In this document: positions 34,852-43,252 of the stretch, one piece after another
Layout of the letters: the number at the start of each line of letters is the position of its first letter
Numbering within the stretch: position 1 is the first letter of the stretch
Translations under genes and position numbers: made by a program
Notes under the pieces: model-generated
Databases searched by the model: none
What the model was told of the DNA's origin: nothing
Seen by the model: only the letters and a program-made list of their open reading frames with translations
From: an uncultured Methanomassiliicoccales archaeon
GTDB lineage: Archaea > Thermoplasmatota > Thermoplasmata > Methanomassiliicoccales > Methanomethylophilaceae
Assembly: GCA_949292635.1 (NCBI GenBank)
Contig: CASEZY010000005.1
Coordinates: forward strand, 1-64,000
DNA: 64,000 nt
Direction of reading: 5' to 3'

Positions 34852-35343
34852 ATGGCAGACATCAGGATACGGAAGAGGAAGAGGATGCGCTCCAAGGACA
34901 TCAAGTCCCTGGCCGAAGGTCTGAGGGAGGCTTTCGGCGTCGATATCATCACAGAGGACGACCCGGTGGACATCGCCGAGAGCACCGATTTCGACCTCCT
35001 CTTCGTGGGTCCGGACATCCTGGGCATGGTGTACGAGGGGAAACCGTTCCTCACCGTACGCGGACTGCTCAAGTACCGTCCGGAGAAGCGCTTCGTCACC
35101 GTGGACATGGGCGCGGTGCCCTACGTCACCAACGGAGCGGACGTCATGGGTCCCGGCATAGTCGACGCGGACCCGGACATCGTGGAGGGCGACCTGGTCT
35201 GGATCAGGGACGTGAAGAACATGGTCCCCATCGCCGTAGGCGTTGCCCTCAGGGACGCAGCCGGTCTGGTCTCCAAGGACAAGGGCAAGGCGATCACCAC
35301 GCTGCACAACGTGGGCGACAAGCTCTGGAAGGCCGGTGAGTGA
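34852..35343 (+). CDS. PUA-domain RNA-binding protein
   Basis: A 163-residue archaeal PUA protein of the MCT-1/eIF2D-like group. The N-terminal region has basic residues RIRKRKRMRSKDI, and the C-terminal PUA domain shows TVDMGAVPYVTNGADVMGPGI and GDLVWIRD. Such proteins bind tRNA or the ribosome, or modify rRNA in fusion with other domains; here there is no catalytic domain. A TATA-like TCAATACGG lies about 26 nt upstream of 34852; ATG 34840 is an alternative. It overlaps the sepF start by 8 nt. Confidence 0.83.
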   Translation: MADIRIRKRKRMRSKDIKSLAEGLREAFGVDIITEDDPVDIAESTDFDLLFVGPDILGMVYEGKPFLTVRGLLKYRPEKRFVTVDMGAVPYVTNGADVMGPGIVDADPDIVEGDLVWIRDVKNMVPIAVGVALRDAAGLVSKDKGKAITTLHNVGDKLWKAGE

Positions 35344-35653
35344 GTTGCCCGGCAGGAAGGCGAGGCCGGAGGAGCCGCGGGTGTTCGTCGATCTGGCTCA
35401 ATACGACATCGACGACGAGCCCAAGCGCAGGATAAGGGTGTCCAAGGCATCATCGCAGAAGGACCTCTCCGTCATCACCTCCAGCCTCAGGGCCGGGATA
35501 CCGATGGTCATCGACACATCATCCGTGGATGGCGCCGCCGATGCGGTCAGAGCGCTGGCGTCGGAGTTCGGCGCCGTGGCCTATGAGGTCGGATCGGGTG
35601 TCTGGCTCATATCTCCCGCCGAGGTGAGGGTGGAGCGCGTGAGGAGCAGATGA
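35336..35653 (+). CDS. sepF: SepF-like cell division protein
   Basis: A 105-residue protein with the SepF core (DUF552): a strand near IRVSKASS, a helix with VITSSLRAGIPMVIDTSSV, and EVGSGVWLISPAEV. In archaea SepF anchors FtsZ to the membrane through an N-terminal amphipathic helix. The N-terminus here (SELPGRKARPEEP) lacks an obvious amphipathic helix, so membrane anchoring is uncertain. The GTG at 35336 overlaps the PUA gene, and the end overlaps the HD phosphohydrolase. Confidence 0.7.
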   Translation: MSELPGRKARPEEPRVFVDLAQYDIDDEPKRRIRVSKASSQKDLSVITSSLRAGIPMVIDTSSVDGAADAVRALASEFGAVAYEVGSGVWLISPAEVRVERVRSR

Positions 35654-36966
35654 AGACCATCCACGACCCCATCCACGGAAGCATAGCCGTCGGCGGCGTG
35701 TACCTGGACATCCTGGACCGCCACGAGATGCAGAGGCTTCGCAACATCCGTCAGCTGGGTCTGAGCACATTGGTGTTCCCCGGCGCCAACCACACCAGAT
35801 TCGAGCACAGTCTGGGCACGTTCTCCCTGGCGGGGAGGATGTGCGATTCCATGGGCATGTCCGCGGATGATGCCAGGGCGGTGAGGGCGGCGGCCATGCT
35901 GCACGATGTGTGCCATCCCCCGTTCTCCCACACGTTGGAACAGCCGCTCAGGGACGCCACCGGCTACGACCATATGGAATTGTCGCGCAGGCTGATCTTC
36001 GGCGAGGTGCCCACCCATCTTCCCAGGGACGACGATGCCTTGGGTGGCGTGGAACCCATATCCGTGCTGCTGGAGGATGCGGGCATAGATCCGAAGTTCG
36101 TATGCGATCTCATCGCCAAACCGCTCTCGGACACCACGGGACTGGACGCATTCTCCACCGAGGCGGGACAGTCCTACTTCAAATCCAAGGACTATGCGCA
36201 CCAGGTGATTCACGGTCCCGTCGATGCGGATCAGATGGACTATCTGATGCGTGATGCCCACTATACCGGTGTGGTCCACGGGTCCATAGATATCGATCGC
36301 ATACTGACCAGGATGTCCATCGTCAACGGGCAGGCGGTGTTGGAGAAGGGAGCGGTATCCGCCGCCGAGGGGCTGATGATGTCCCGTTCGCTGATGTATT
36401 CCGCCGTGTATTATCACAAGACCGTCAAGATAGTCGAGGCCATGCTCAGGAGGGCGGCGGAGATCTCCGGTCTCGATCTTTCCAATCTCTATCTCCTCAC
36501 GGATCACGAGCTCCTGTCGATGCTCCTGAGCTCCGAGGGTCGCTCCGCCGAACTCGCTGCCAAGGTGGTGCGCAGGGACCTGTTCAAGAAGGCTTTCATA
36601 GCATATACCATCGACCTGTGTGACGGGGACAGGGAGATGCTGGCGGAATACGCATCGCCCAAAGGTCGCAAGACATTGGAGGAGCGCATCGCGGATGCGG
36701 CCAGGATCGATCCGCAGGATGTGATCGTGGACATCCCCTCCAGGTCCGTGCTGTTGTCGAAACTGAAGATAGGCAAGACCGACGTGCCCATCCGCGACGG
36801 CGCACGTGTTAGATCCATCACCCGGTATTCGGCGGTGGCCAAGGCGCTGCAGGCCAGGGACACCATTGACTGGGCGGTGATGGTCTCCGCCCCGAAGGAG
36901 GTGTCCGACGTTGTGGCGGAAGCCTCCAGGAAGGTCCTATCCCTTGACAACGCCGATAGGTCTTAG
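35650..36966 (+). CDS. HD-superfamily phosphohydrolase (SAMHD1/dNTPase-like)
   Basis: A 438-residue HD-domain protein. Metal ligands are in NHTRFEHSLG (about 52), HDVCHPPFSHT (about 90) and a DxxD-like segment VDADQMDY near residue 195. The architecture with an N-terminal DPIHG matches dNTP triphosphohydrolase-like proteins of COG1078. It probably hydrolyses nucleotides, which links it to dNTP pools. Last gene of the PUA-SepF-HD operon; its 3' end overlaps the rtcB 3' end by 30 nt. Confidence 0.85.
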   Translation: MKTIHDPIHGSIAVGGVYLDILDRHEMQRLRNIRQLGLSTLVFPGANHTRFEHSLGTFSLAGRMCDSMGMSADDARAVRAAAMLHDVCHPPFSHTLEQPLRDATGYDHMELSRRLIFGEVPTHLPRDDDALGGVEPISVLLEDAGIDPKFVCDLIAKPLSDTTGLDAFSTEAGQSYFKSKDYAHQVIHGPVDADQMDYLMRDAHYTGVVHGSIDIDRILTRMSIVNGQAVLEKGAVSAAEGLMMSRSLMYSAVYYHKTVKIVEAMLRRAAEISGLDLSNLYLLTDHELLSMLLSSEGRSAELAAKVVRRDLFKKAFIAYTIDLCDGDREMLAEYASPKGRKTLEERIADAARIDPQDVIVDIPSRSVLLSKLKIGKTDVPIRDGARVRSITRYSAVAKALQARDTIDWAVMVSAPKEVSDVVAEASRKVLSLDNADRS

Positions 36967-38388
36967 GCGGGCCACCTTCCCGGCGAGGCCGGCTTCGCAG
37001 ACCACGGACACCACGGTGTCCACGTCCTTGTAGGCCACCGGCGCCTCTTCCACGAGGCCCTCGTCGGAACCTCTGCGCAGGACGATGCCCCTGTTCCTCA
37101 TGTCGGATTCGATCTGACCGGCGGTGACCGCCTTCTCGGCCGCTTTGCGGGACATGACCCGTCCCGCACCGTGACAGGCGGTGCCGAAGGTGGACTCCAT
37201 GGATCCCGGGAGGCCCTTCAGAACGTAAGTGCCGACGCTCATGTCCCCGGGGATGATGACCGGCTGTCCCACGTCCCTGTACATCAGCGGCACCTCGCTC
37301 CTGCCGGCGGCGAAGGCGCGGGTGGCGCCCTTGCGATGTACCAGCACGTCGATGCCGGAGCCGTCGTAGTCGTGGTGCTCCTTCTTGGCGATGTTGTGTG
37401 CCACATCGTACACAACCTTCATGCCCATGGATTCCGCGGACACGCCCATGACGGACTCGAAGGACTCCCTGACCCAGTGGGTGATCATCTGCCTGTTGGC
37501 CCAGGCGTAATTGGCGCCGCATGACATGGCCTTGTAGTAATCGTCCCCCAATTTGGAGTCCAGGGGTGCGCAGGCGAGCTGGCGGTCAGGAAGAGCCAGA
37601 CCCACGGATTTCACGTAGGATTCCATCTGTTGCAGGTAGTCCGTGGCGATCTGATGGCCGCATCCCCTGGACCCGCAGTGCACGGTGACGGTGACCTCCC
37701 CCTCCTTTAATCCGAAGCACCTGGCGGCGGTGTCGTCGAAGACGCTGTCCACCACATCCACCTCCAGGAAGTGGTTCCCGGAGCCCAGGGATCCCAATTG
37801 TGCCAGTCCTCTCTTGCGAGCCTTGTCGCTGACCTTCGACGCATCCGATTCGGGCATGCATCCGCCCTCCTCGGTGGCGTTGAGGTCGTCGGGGATGCCG
37901 AAGCCGTTCTCCACCGCCCACTTGGATCCGTAAGCAAGGATCTCCTCCAACTCCCTGTGGCCCACCCTGGTCAATCCCTTGGAGCCGAGTCCGGAGGGGA
38001 TGTTGGCGTACAGGGCATCCATCAGTGCATCCATCTTGCCATCCAGGTCCTCTGCTGTGAGCCCGGTGCGGATGAGCCTGACGCCGCAGTTGATGTCGAA
38101 GCCGATGCCTCCGGGCGATATGGATCCGGATTCCGCGTCCACCGCCGCCGCGCCTCCGATGGGGAAGCCGTAGCCCCAGTGGATGTCCGGCATGGCCATT
38201 GAGCTTCCCACGATCCCGGGGAGGCAGGCCACGTTGGCCGCCTGCATGGGGGCGTTGTCCTCGCGGATCTTGGAGAGCATGTCCTCGCTGGCGTAGACCA
38301 CCGCGTTGGTGAGCATGCCGGGGACGGTGCCCTCGGGTATCTCCCATCTGCAGCTGTCGATCCTCCTGAGTTCGCCTTCCCATGCCAT
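36937..38388 (-). CDS. rtcB: RNA-splicing ligase RtcB
   Basis: A 483-residue tRNA ligase that joins exons after tRNA intron removal and repairs broken RNA. Metal ligands are seen in FDINCGVR (Cys), HCGSRGCGHQ, and AHNIAKKEHH. The guanylylated His is in CHGAGRVMSR near residue 410. There is no intein or ferritin-like insertion. ATG 38388 is chosen; the frame is open further into the adjacent tRNA-His, but that upstream part is not coding. Archease, its usual cofactor, is not in the window. Confidence 0.97.
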   Translation of the reverse strand: MAWEGELRRIDSCRWEIPEGTVPGMLTNAVVYASEDMLSKIREDNAPMQAANVACLPGIVGSSMAMPDIHWGYGFPIGGAAAVDAESGSISPGGIGFDINCGVRLIRTGLTAEDLDGKMDALMDALYANIPSGLGSKGLTRVGHRELEEILAYGSKWAVENGFGIPDDLNATEEGGCMPESDASKVSDKARKRGLAQLGSLGSGNHFLEVDVVDSVFDDTAARCFGLKEGEVTVTVHCGSRGCGHQIATDYLQQMESYVKSVGLALPDRQLACAPLDSKLGDDYYKAMSCGANYAWANRQMITHWVRESFESVMGVSAESMGMKVVYDVAHNIAKKEHHDYDGSGIDVLVHRKGATRAFAAGRSEVPLMYRDVGQPVIIPGDMSVGTYVLKGLPGSMESTFGTACHGAGRVMSRKAAEKAVTAGQIESDMRNRGIVLRRGSDEGLVEEAPVAYKDVDTVVSVVCEAGLAGKVARLRPIGVVKG

Positions 38389-38415
38389 AGAATCACCAAA
38401 GGTCTGAGAATGAGG

Positions 38416-38490
38416 GGCCTGGGCCGAGATTTGAACACGAGTCAAGGGATCCACAGTCCCCTAGGATAACCAAGCTACCCTACCCAGGCC
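38416..38490 (-). tRNA. tRNA-His (anticodon GTG) with encoded G-1
   Basis: On the minus strand the acceptor arms GCCTGGG and CCCAGGC pair fully. The anticodon loop CTGTGGA gives GTG. A G precedes position 1 and the discriminator is C, which together form the G-1:C73 identity pair of tRNA-His. The T stem holds one T-T mismatch (positions 52-62). No CCA trinucleotide is completed (CCC follows). It lies just upstream of rtcB on the same strand. Confidence 0.93.
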
Positions 38491-38590
38491 ATTCGATGAC
38501 CCTCGAATCCGTCCTTATAGATAAACATTGTCGCGTATGCGCACCCGCGACACGCGAATCCTTTATTACGAAACAGTAGGCTTCCCACGC

Positions 38591-39508
38591 ATGGCGAAGA
38601 GAAACATCATTTCCGTCCTGGATATGAAGGATGACATGCCCGAGCTTGTGGACCTCGCCATCAAGCTCAAGGCAGAGCGCGGCAACCACGGCGCTCCCCT
38701 GAAGGGCAAGACGCTGGCGATGATATTCGAGAAGCCCAGCACCCGTACGAGGATATCATTCGACGTGGCCATCAGCGAGCTGGGCGGACACCCCCTGTAC
38801 ATCGAGGCCTCCAAGATGCACCTGGGGGGGCACTCCGAGACCGTGGAGGACACCGCCATGGTGATGAGCAGGTTCGTCCACGGCATCATGTACCGCGCAT
38901 TCGACTACAAGATCATGGACCGCCTGGGGGACAACGCCACCGTGCCGGTCATCAGCGGACTGGACAACCTGGAGCACCCCTGTCAGGCCCTGGCCGACAT
39001 GGTCACCATCAAGGAGAAGAAGGGCGGCTTCCGCGGCAGGAAGCTGGTCTATCTGGGGGACGGCAACAACGTCTGCAACTCCCTGCTCTACGCCTGTGCG
39101 ATCATGGGCATGGACATGGTGGCCTGCTGCCCTGCCGTCAGGATGCCCAACGCGGAGATCATGCTGAACGCATCCCGCATCGCCGACGAGAACGGTTGCA
39201 AGATCGTCGCATCACACGAGCCCTACGAGGCATGCAAGGATGCGGACGTGCTGTACACCGACACCTGGATCTCCATGGGCGACGACACACCCCTGGAGAC
39301 TGCGGTGAAGATCTTCCACGACTACCAGATCAACTCCGAGCTGCTGAAGGTGGCCAAGCCGGACTGCATAGTCATGCACTGTCTCCCGGCCCACCGCGGA
39401 CAGGAGATCACCGCAGAGGTCATGGACGGTCCCCAGAGCGTGGTCTTCGACGAGGCGGAGAATCGCCTGCACGCTCAGAAGGCGGTGCTGTACACACTGC
39501 TCAAATGA
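38591..39508 (+). CDS. argF: Ornithine carbamoyltransferase
   Basis: A 305-residue enzyme forming citrulline from ornithine and carbamoyl phosphate in arginine synthesis. The carbamoyl phosphate motif is FEKPSTRTR (about 46-54), then HPCQALAD and the ornithine loop HCLPAHRG near residue 265. A TATA (CTTTATTAC, about 38560-38568) lies 26 nt before ATG 38591, so the mRNA is leaderless. The 3' end overlaps the convergent RecJ-like gene by 8 nt. Confidence 0.95.
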   Translation: MAKRNIISVLDMKDDMPELVDLAIKLKAERGNHGAPLKGKTLAMIFEKPSTRTRISFDVAISELGGHPLYIEASKMHLGGHSETVEDTAMVMSRFVHGIMYRAFDYKIMDRLGDNATVPVISGLDNLEHPCQALADMVTIKEKKGGFRGRKLVYLGDGNNVCNSLLYACAIMGMDMVACCPAVRMPNAEIMLNASRIADENGCKIVASHEPYEACKDADVLYTDTWISMGDDTPLETAVKIFHDYQINSELLKVAKPDCIVMHCLPAHRGQEITAEVMDGPQSVVFDEAENRLHAQKAVLYTLLK

Positions 39509-40898
39509 CCTGGGCGGCCACTATGTCCTCCACGGCATTCAGGAAGTCCCGCTTCCTGTCCGGGGGGATGGTGGCCCCGGCGGCCACGCTGTGACCGCCG
39601 CCGAAACCCCCTACGCTTTCTGCCGCGACACGCATCACGAACGAGAGGTCCAGTCCCCTGGCGACAAGGGACCTGTCGGCTCTTGCCGACACCTTCACCC
39701 CGTCCTCGGCGTCGGCGAAGGCGATCATGGGCTTGTGGTGCACGGCGCCCTCCCCGTTGAGGAGCATGCCGGCCACGATGCCCACCACCGTCTCCTGGAT
39801 CTCGGAGCCGGCGTCGAACCATTGTATGAACTGTCCCTGGTTGAGGAGTCCCTTCTCCTTCACCATGGACAGCGCGGAGGATATGTTCTGCTTGTGCGCC
39901 GCCCTCCTGTCCTTCGCGGCGGAGAGCGCCGACGGCTCCCCGAGGCAGATGCGCATGCCGGTCTCCGCGTCCCCGTAGCGGCCGCAGGCGTTGAGCAGGG
40001 TGGCGTACTCCTTGGCGTCACGGAGCTCGGTGCCGGGCCTCCCGTTGCATAACGTATAGGATTCTCCCACGGCGCGTTCCGCATCCTCGGGGGACAGACG
40101 TGCCAGCACAGCGTCGGTGACCCTGTCCTTCTCGTCCCTGGACAGATCGTTCCAGTTCCTGAAGCGCTTGCCGTCCTTCAGGGGAACGTCCAATGAAGCG
40201 TAAAGTCTGGCACATTCGGTGCCGTTCTCGCTGAGGCCGGGGATGGACGGTTCCGAACCGTACTGCAGATATTGGATGAGGGTGCGGGTCTCCCTGCCGA
40301 AGAGCCTCAGGTCCTCGACGATCTCCACGCTACCTTCGGCGATGGCGTCGTTCAGGATGGAGCGGTTGAGGCCAACGAGTCTTCCCTCGGAGTCCTGCAC
40401 GTCCCCGCAGGCGCCCACAACAGCGAGATATGCCAGATCCGTGTTGCGCGGATCCACCTCCTTCGCCACCAGGTATGTCACACCGGCCCCGGAGATCTGC
40501 ACGGAGCCGTCCAATCCGGCGTCGTGCGGGTTGACGTGTACCCTGTCGGCGAAGACGTCCAGCGACATCTGGCCCTTCTTGCCCTCGAGGTTCGGGACGT
40601 GGTGGTCGGTGATCACTATGTTCCCCCGGTTGAAGGAGGACAGGCTGCCGCTGCCCAGGTCACAGATCCAGACCAGGGATTCCCCGGAGGCATCGATCAT
40701 CTCCACACCCTCGTCCCCCAATTTCTTGAGGAACACAGTCCTGTACTCCTTTCCCAGACGCTGGCACACCGATGCGGCTATCGCCGCCGCGGTGATCCCG
40801 TCGGCGTCTATGTGCGACACGATGAGCACGTCGTCGGCGGACCGTATCGCCTTCGCGGCCTCTGCGACCTCATTGAACAGTATCGTGGAATCCGGCAT
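39501..40898 (-). CDS. DHH-family single-strand nuclease (archaeal RecJ/GAN/Cdc45-like)
   Basis: A 465-residue DHH phosphoesterase. Catalytic motifs are SHIDADG (about 28), CDLGSG, TDHH (about 97) and VGACGD (about 160). The DHHA1 domain ends with GGFGGGHSVAAGA. In euryarchaea this family includes GAN, the exonuclease bound to GINS in the replisome, and other RecJ paralogues; which one this is cannot be decided here. The start overlaps the upstream RNase H-fold exonuclease gene by 29 nt. Confidence 0.88.
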   Translation of the reverse strand: MPDSTILFNEVAEAAKAIRSADDVLIVSHIDADGITAAAIAASVCQRLGKEYRTVFLKKLGDEGVEMIDASGESLVWICDLGSGSLSSFNRGNIVITDHHVPNLEGKKGQMSLDVFADRVHVNPHDAGLDGSVQISGAGVTYLVAKEVDPRNTDLAYLAVVGACGDVQDSEGRLVGLNRSILNDAIAEGSVEIVEDLRLFGRETRTLIQYLQYGSEPSIPGLSENGTECARLYASLDVPLKDGKRFRNWNDLSRDEKDRVTDAVLARLSPEDAERAVGESYTLCNGRPGTELRDAKEYATLLNACGRYGDAETGMRICLGEPSALSAAKDRRAAHKQNISSALSMVKEKGLLNQGQFIQWFDAGSEIQETVVGIVAGMLLNGEGAVHHKPMIAFADAEDGVKVSARADRSLVARGLDLSFVMRVAAESVGGFGGGHSVAAGATIPPDRKRDFLNAVEDIVAAQVI

Positions 40899-41640
40899 AT
40901 TCCGTCACCAGCCTCCCGTATGCGGCATCAGCCAGCCTCTCCAGGTTCACGGTGTCCGCGATGTTGTATCTCACCAGGGTGTCCAGGGCGCCTCTGTCGC
41001 CCCGGTTCTCCCATCTCTTCCACAGGCGCACGGCCTCGAAGCCGTCCACCTCGGCGATGTCGTCATCCCTGGCGATGCCTATCTCCTTCTCCACAGTCTT
41101 CAGGCCGCCCTTGAACCCCGCCTTCCGGCAACCGAATCTCAGGTCGAAGTGCGGCCTCTCCAGGTCCACATCGGGGAAGCTGCATCTGAGCACCGGCAGG
41201 TCGAAGCAGCTGCCGTTGAAGGTGACGAACATTGATGTCCCTTCCAAAGCGTCCGCCAGGGATTGGGACGAAAGGTCCCTGCCGTGCACCAGTGTGACGG
41301 TGCGGTCCCTGCGGTGGACGGTGACCACCGTCACCGTGGAATCCCGCTCCAATCCGTCCGTCTCAATGTCCAGGTAGGCGGCGTCCCTCTTGAAGCGGTC
41401 GTACAATCTCCAATGCTCCCCCGGCTTCAGCATCGCGCCCAGTCCGGCGCAGTCGCCGGAATCCAGCAGTTCGTAGGCGTACCTGAGCACGGAGTCGCAC
41501 CTCTCCTTCCTATCCTCCTTGATCCCGGGGACGGAATCGCTGTCCAGGAAGTCCCCCCATCTGAGGATGCCCCCGTCCCACAGCGTCCGCTCCTTGGCGG
41601 CGCCCACGGAGGGCAGGATGCGGAAGGTGCTCTCTATCAT
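40870..41640 (-). CDS. YprB-like RNase H-fold 3'-5' exonuclease
   Basis: A 256-residue protein. The DEDD exonuclease motifs are YLDIETDGL (about 92), FVTFNGSCFDLPVL (about 139), and the C-terminal VRYNIADTVNL with a Tyr/Asp pair (about 228). It matches the RNase H-like YprB domain. It shares a transcript with the RecJ-like nuclease. A minus-strand TATA (GTTTATTGG, about 41661-41670) is 26 nt from the ATG, so the mRNA is leaderless. Confidence 0.82.
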   Translation of the reverse strand: MIESTFRILPSVGAAKERTLWDGGILRWGDFLDSDSVPGIKEDRKERCDSVLRYAYELLDSGDCAGLGAMLKPGEHWRLYDRFKRDAAYLDIETDGLERDSTVTVVTVHRRDRTVTLVHGRDLSSQSLADALEGTSMFVTFNGSCFDLPVLRCSFPDVDLERPHFDLRFGCRKAGFKGGLKTVEKEIGIARDDDIAEVDGFEAVRLWKRWENRGDRGALDTLVRYNIADTVNLERLADAAYGRLVTEYAGFHDTVQ

Positions 41641-41718
41641 CGCCGGTGGGATGCGCTACCCCAATAAACTGTTGTCGCGGAACCCACGTTTTTTCTACGA
41701 ATCCGGGAATCAGGGGCC

Positions 41719-42444
41719 GTGGACCGCGCGGAGATAGCCCCGGGCATACTGGTCACCAACGACCGCTGCCTGATCTTCAGGGACCAGCGGACGCTGGTGA
41801 TCGGGGACCTGCATCTGGGCTACGAGAAGGCCCTGGAGGAGGACGGCGTCTACCTCCCCAGGTTGAACACCGGGTCCGTGCGTATCGCTCTGAACAACCT
41901 GATCTGCAAGTACGAGCCGGAGCGCATCGTACTCCTGGGGGATATCAAGCACGATTTCCGCAGGGCCAAGTACGAGGGCAGGGACGAGGTCCGTGCGATA
42001 GTATCCTTGGTGACGGAGGCCGCCGAGGCGGTCATCGTGCGGGGAAACCACGATAATTACATACAGAACATAATAGCGGACATGGATTTGGAGGCGGTGG
42101 ACCACTACGACATAGCGGGATACCGTCTCGAGCACGGTCACGAGGACTCCGGCCACCGTCCGGTGGTTATCGGCCACGAGCACCCCTCGGTGAGGATCCC
42201 GGGGGCGGTGGGGGGCGGTGTCAAGCTGCAGTGCTTCCTACACATGAAGAAGGAGGGGATCATCGTGATCCCGCCCTTCAGTCCGCTGTCCACCGGTACC
42301 GACCTGCTACCGGTGGCGGCGGGTGATTTCATGTCCCCCGCATGCCGGACCGCGGACGTGTCGGCGGCGGATGTGTACGCGGTCTCGGAGATGGGGCTGT
42401 TGCCCTTGGGGCGTCTCGGAGAGGTGTCCGAGATACGCGTTTGA
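41719..42444 (+). CDS. SbcD/Mre11-related metallophosphoesterase
   Basis: A 241-residue calcineurin-like phosphoesterase of the archaeal SbcD-related group. Metal motifs are GDLHLGYE (about 30), LLGDIKHDF (about 75), RGNHDN (about 110), and the HGHED and IGHEHPS pair (about 140-155). Substrate unknown; bacterial relatives are ligase- or helicase-associated. The start is a GTG at 41719. It is divergent from the YprB-like exonuclease and RecJ-like genes, a DNA-metabolism neighbourhood. Confidence 0.85.
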   Translation: MDRAEIAPGILVTNDRCLIFRDQRTLVIGDLHLGYEKALEEDGVYLPRLNTGSVRIALNNLICKYEPERIVLLGDIKHDFRRAKYEGRDEVRAIVSLVTEAAEAVIVRGNHDNYIQNIIADMDLEAVDHYDIAGYRLEHGHEDSGHRPVVIGHEHPSVRIPGAVGGGVKLQCFLHMKKEGIIVIPPFSPLSTGTDLLPVAAGDFMSPACRTADVSAADVYAVSEMGLLPLGRLGEVSEIRV

Positions 42445-42488
42445 CCCAATCGTACAAACATTACACGCCGTTAACAAAAATTCGGAAG

Positions 42489-42610
42489 TTTTTTATACCA
42501 ATTTTTGCCCTTTATAGGTAGATGATGGATATAGTATCCATCCATCCAAGCCTTTAAGACAAACCAGAAGAATCACCAACCAACACCCGAAAGGGTGATG
42601 AGGTATAGAA
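42489..42610 (+). promoter_or_regulatory. Promoter and long leader of the corrinoid protein gene
   Basis: TATA candidates are TTTTTTATA (42489-42497) and CTTTATA (42510-42516). A perfect inverted repeat GATGGATA-TAG-TATCCATC (42524-42542) falls at the expected 5' end of the mRNA and can form a stem there. The leader of about 70-90 nt ends with the ribosome binding site GGTGATGAGGT before ATG 42611. A leader and RBS contrast with the leaderless mRNAs of neighbours and suit a highly expressed gene. Confidence 0.5.
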
Positions 42611-43252
42611 ATGAGCGAGAAACTCGACGCACTTATCGACATTGTCGTGACCGGAAAGATGAAGCTTGCCAAGGACGCCACCCAGGCCTGCCTGGACGAG
42701 GGCATCGACGCCAAGACCATCATCTTCGACGGTCTGTCCAAGGCAATGGCAATCGTCGGTGACAAGTACGCTGCCAAGCAGTACTTCCTGCCCCAGGTCC
42801 TGCTGTCCGCCAACACCCTGTACCAGGGTCTGAACCTTTGCCTGCCTCTGCTCCAGGGAGACGGATCCGCCTCCAAGGGAACCGTCGTCCTCGCCGTCGT
42901 CGAGGGAGATGTCCACGACATCGGCAAGAACATCGTCAAGGCCATGCTGACCGGTCTCGGACTGAACGTCATCGACCTCGGAAAGGATGTCCCCATCAAG
43001 GACCTGATCGCCTCCGCTCAGGAGAACGACGCAGCCATCATCGCTGAGTCCACCCTGATGACCCCCACCCTCGCCGGCATGAAGCAGTGCGAGGCTGACC
43101 TGAAGGAGAACGGCCTGAAGGGCAAGATCAAGACCATGATCGGCGGCGGAGCTACCTCCAAGGAGTTCGCCGAGCAGATCGGTGCCGACGGCTGGTCCTA
43201 CGACGCAGTCGAGGCTTCCCACCTGGCCGCGAACATCCTCGGCATCGAGTGA
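42611..43252 (+). CDS. Methyltransferase corrinoid protein (MtbC/MtsB-like)
   Basis: A 213-residue corrinoid methyl carrier. The N-terminal helical cap covers residues 1-88, and the Rossmann-type B12 domain follows. Cobalt is coordinated by His102 in Asp100-x-His102-x-x-Gly105 (GDVHDIGKN); STLMTP (147-152) and GGGAT (178-182) contact the corrinoid. Length and motifs are normal for the family. The substrate (methylamines, methanol or methyl sulfides) cannot be assigned: no MttB, MtbB, MtmB or MtaB is nearby. The closest partners are the ASKHA protein and the CoM methyltransferase downstream. Confidence 0.9.
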   Translation: MSEKLDALIDIVVTGKMKLAKDATQACLDEGIDAKTIIFDGLSKAMAIVGDKYAAKQYFLPQVLLSANTLYQGLNLCLPLLQGDGSASKGTVVLAVVEGDVHDIGKNIVKAMLTGLGLNVIDLGKDVPIKDLIASAQENDAAIIAESTLMTPTLAGMKQCEADLKENGLKGKIKTMIGGGATSKEFAEQIGADGWSYDAVEASHLAANILGIE

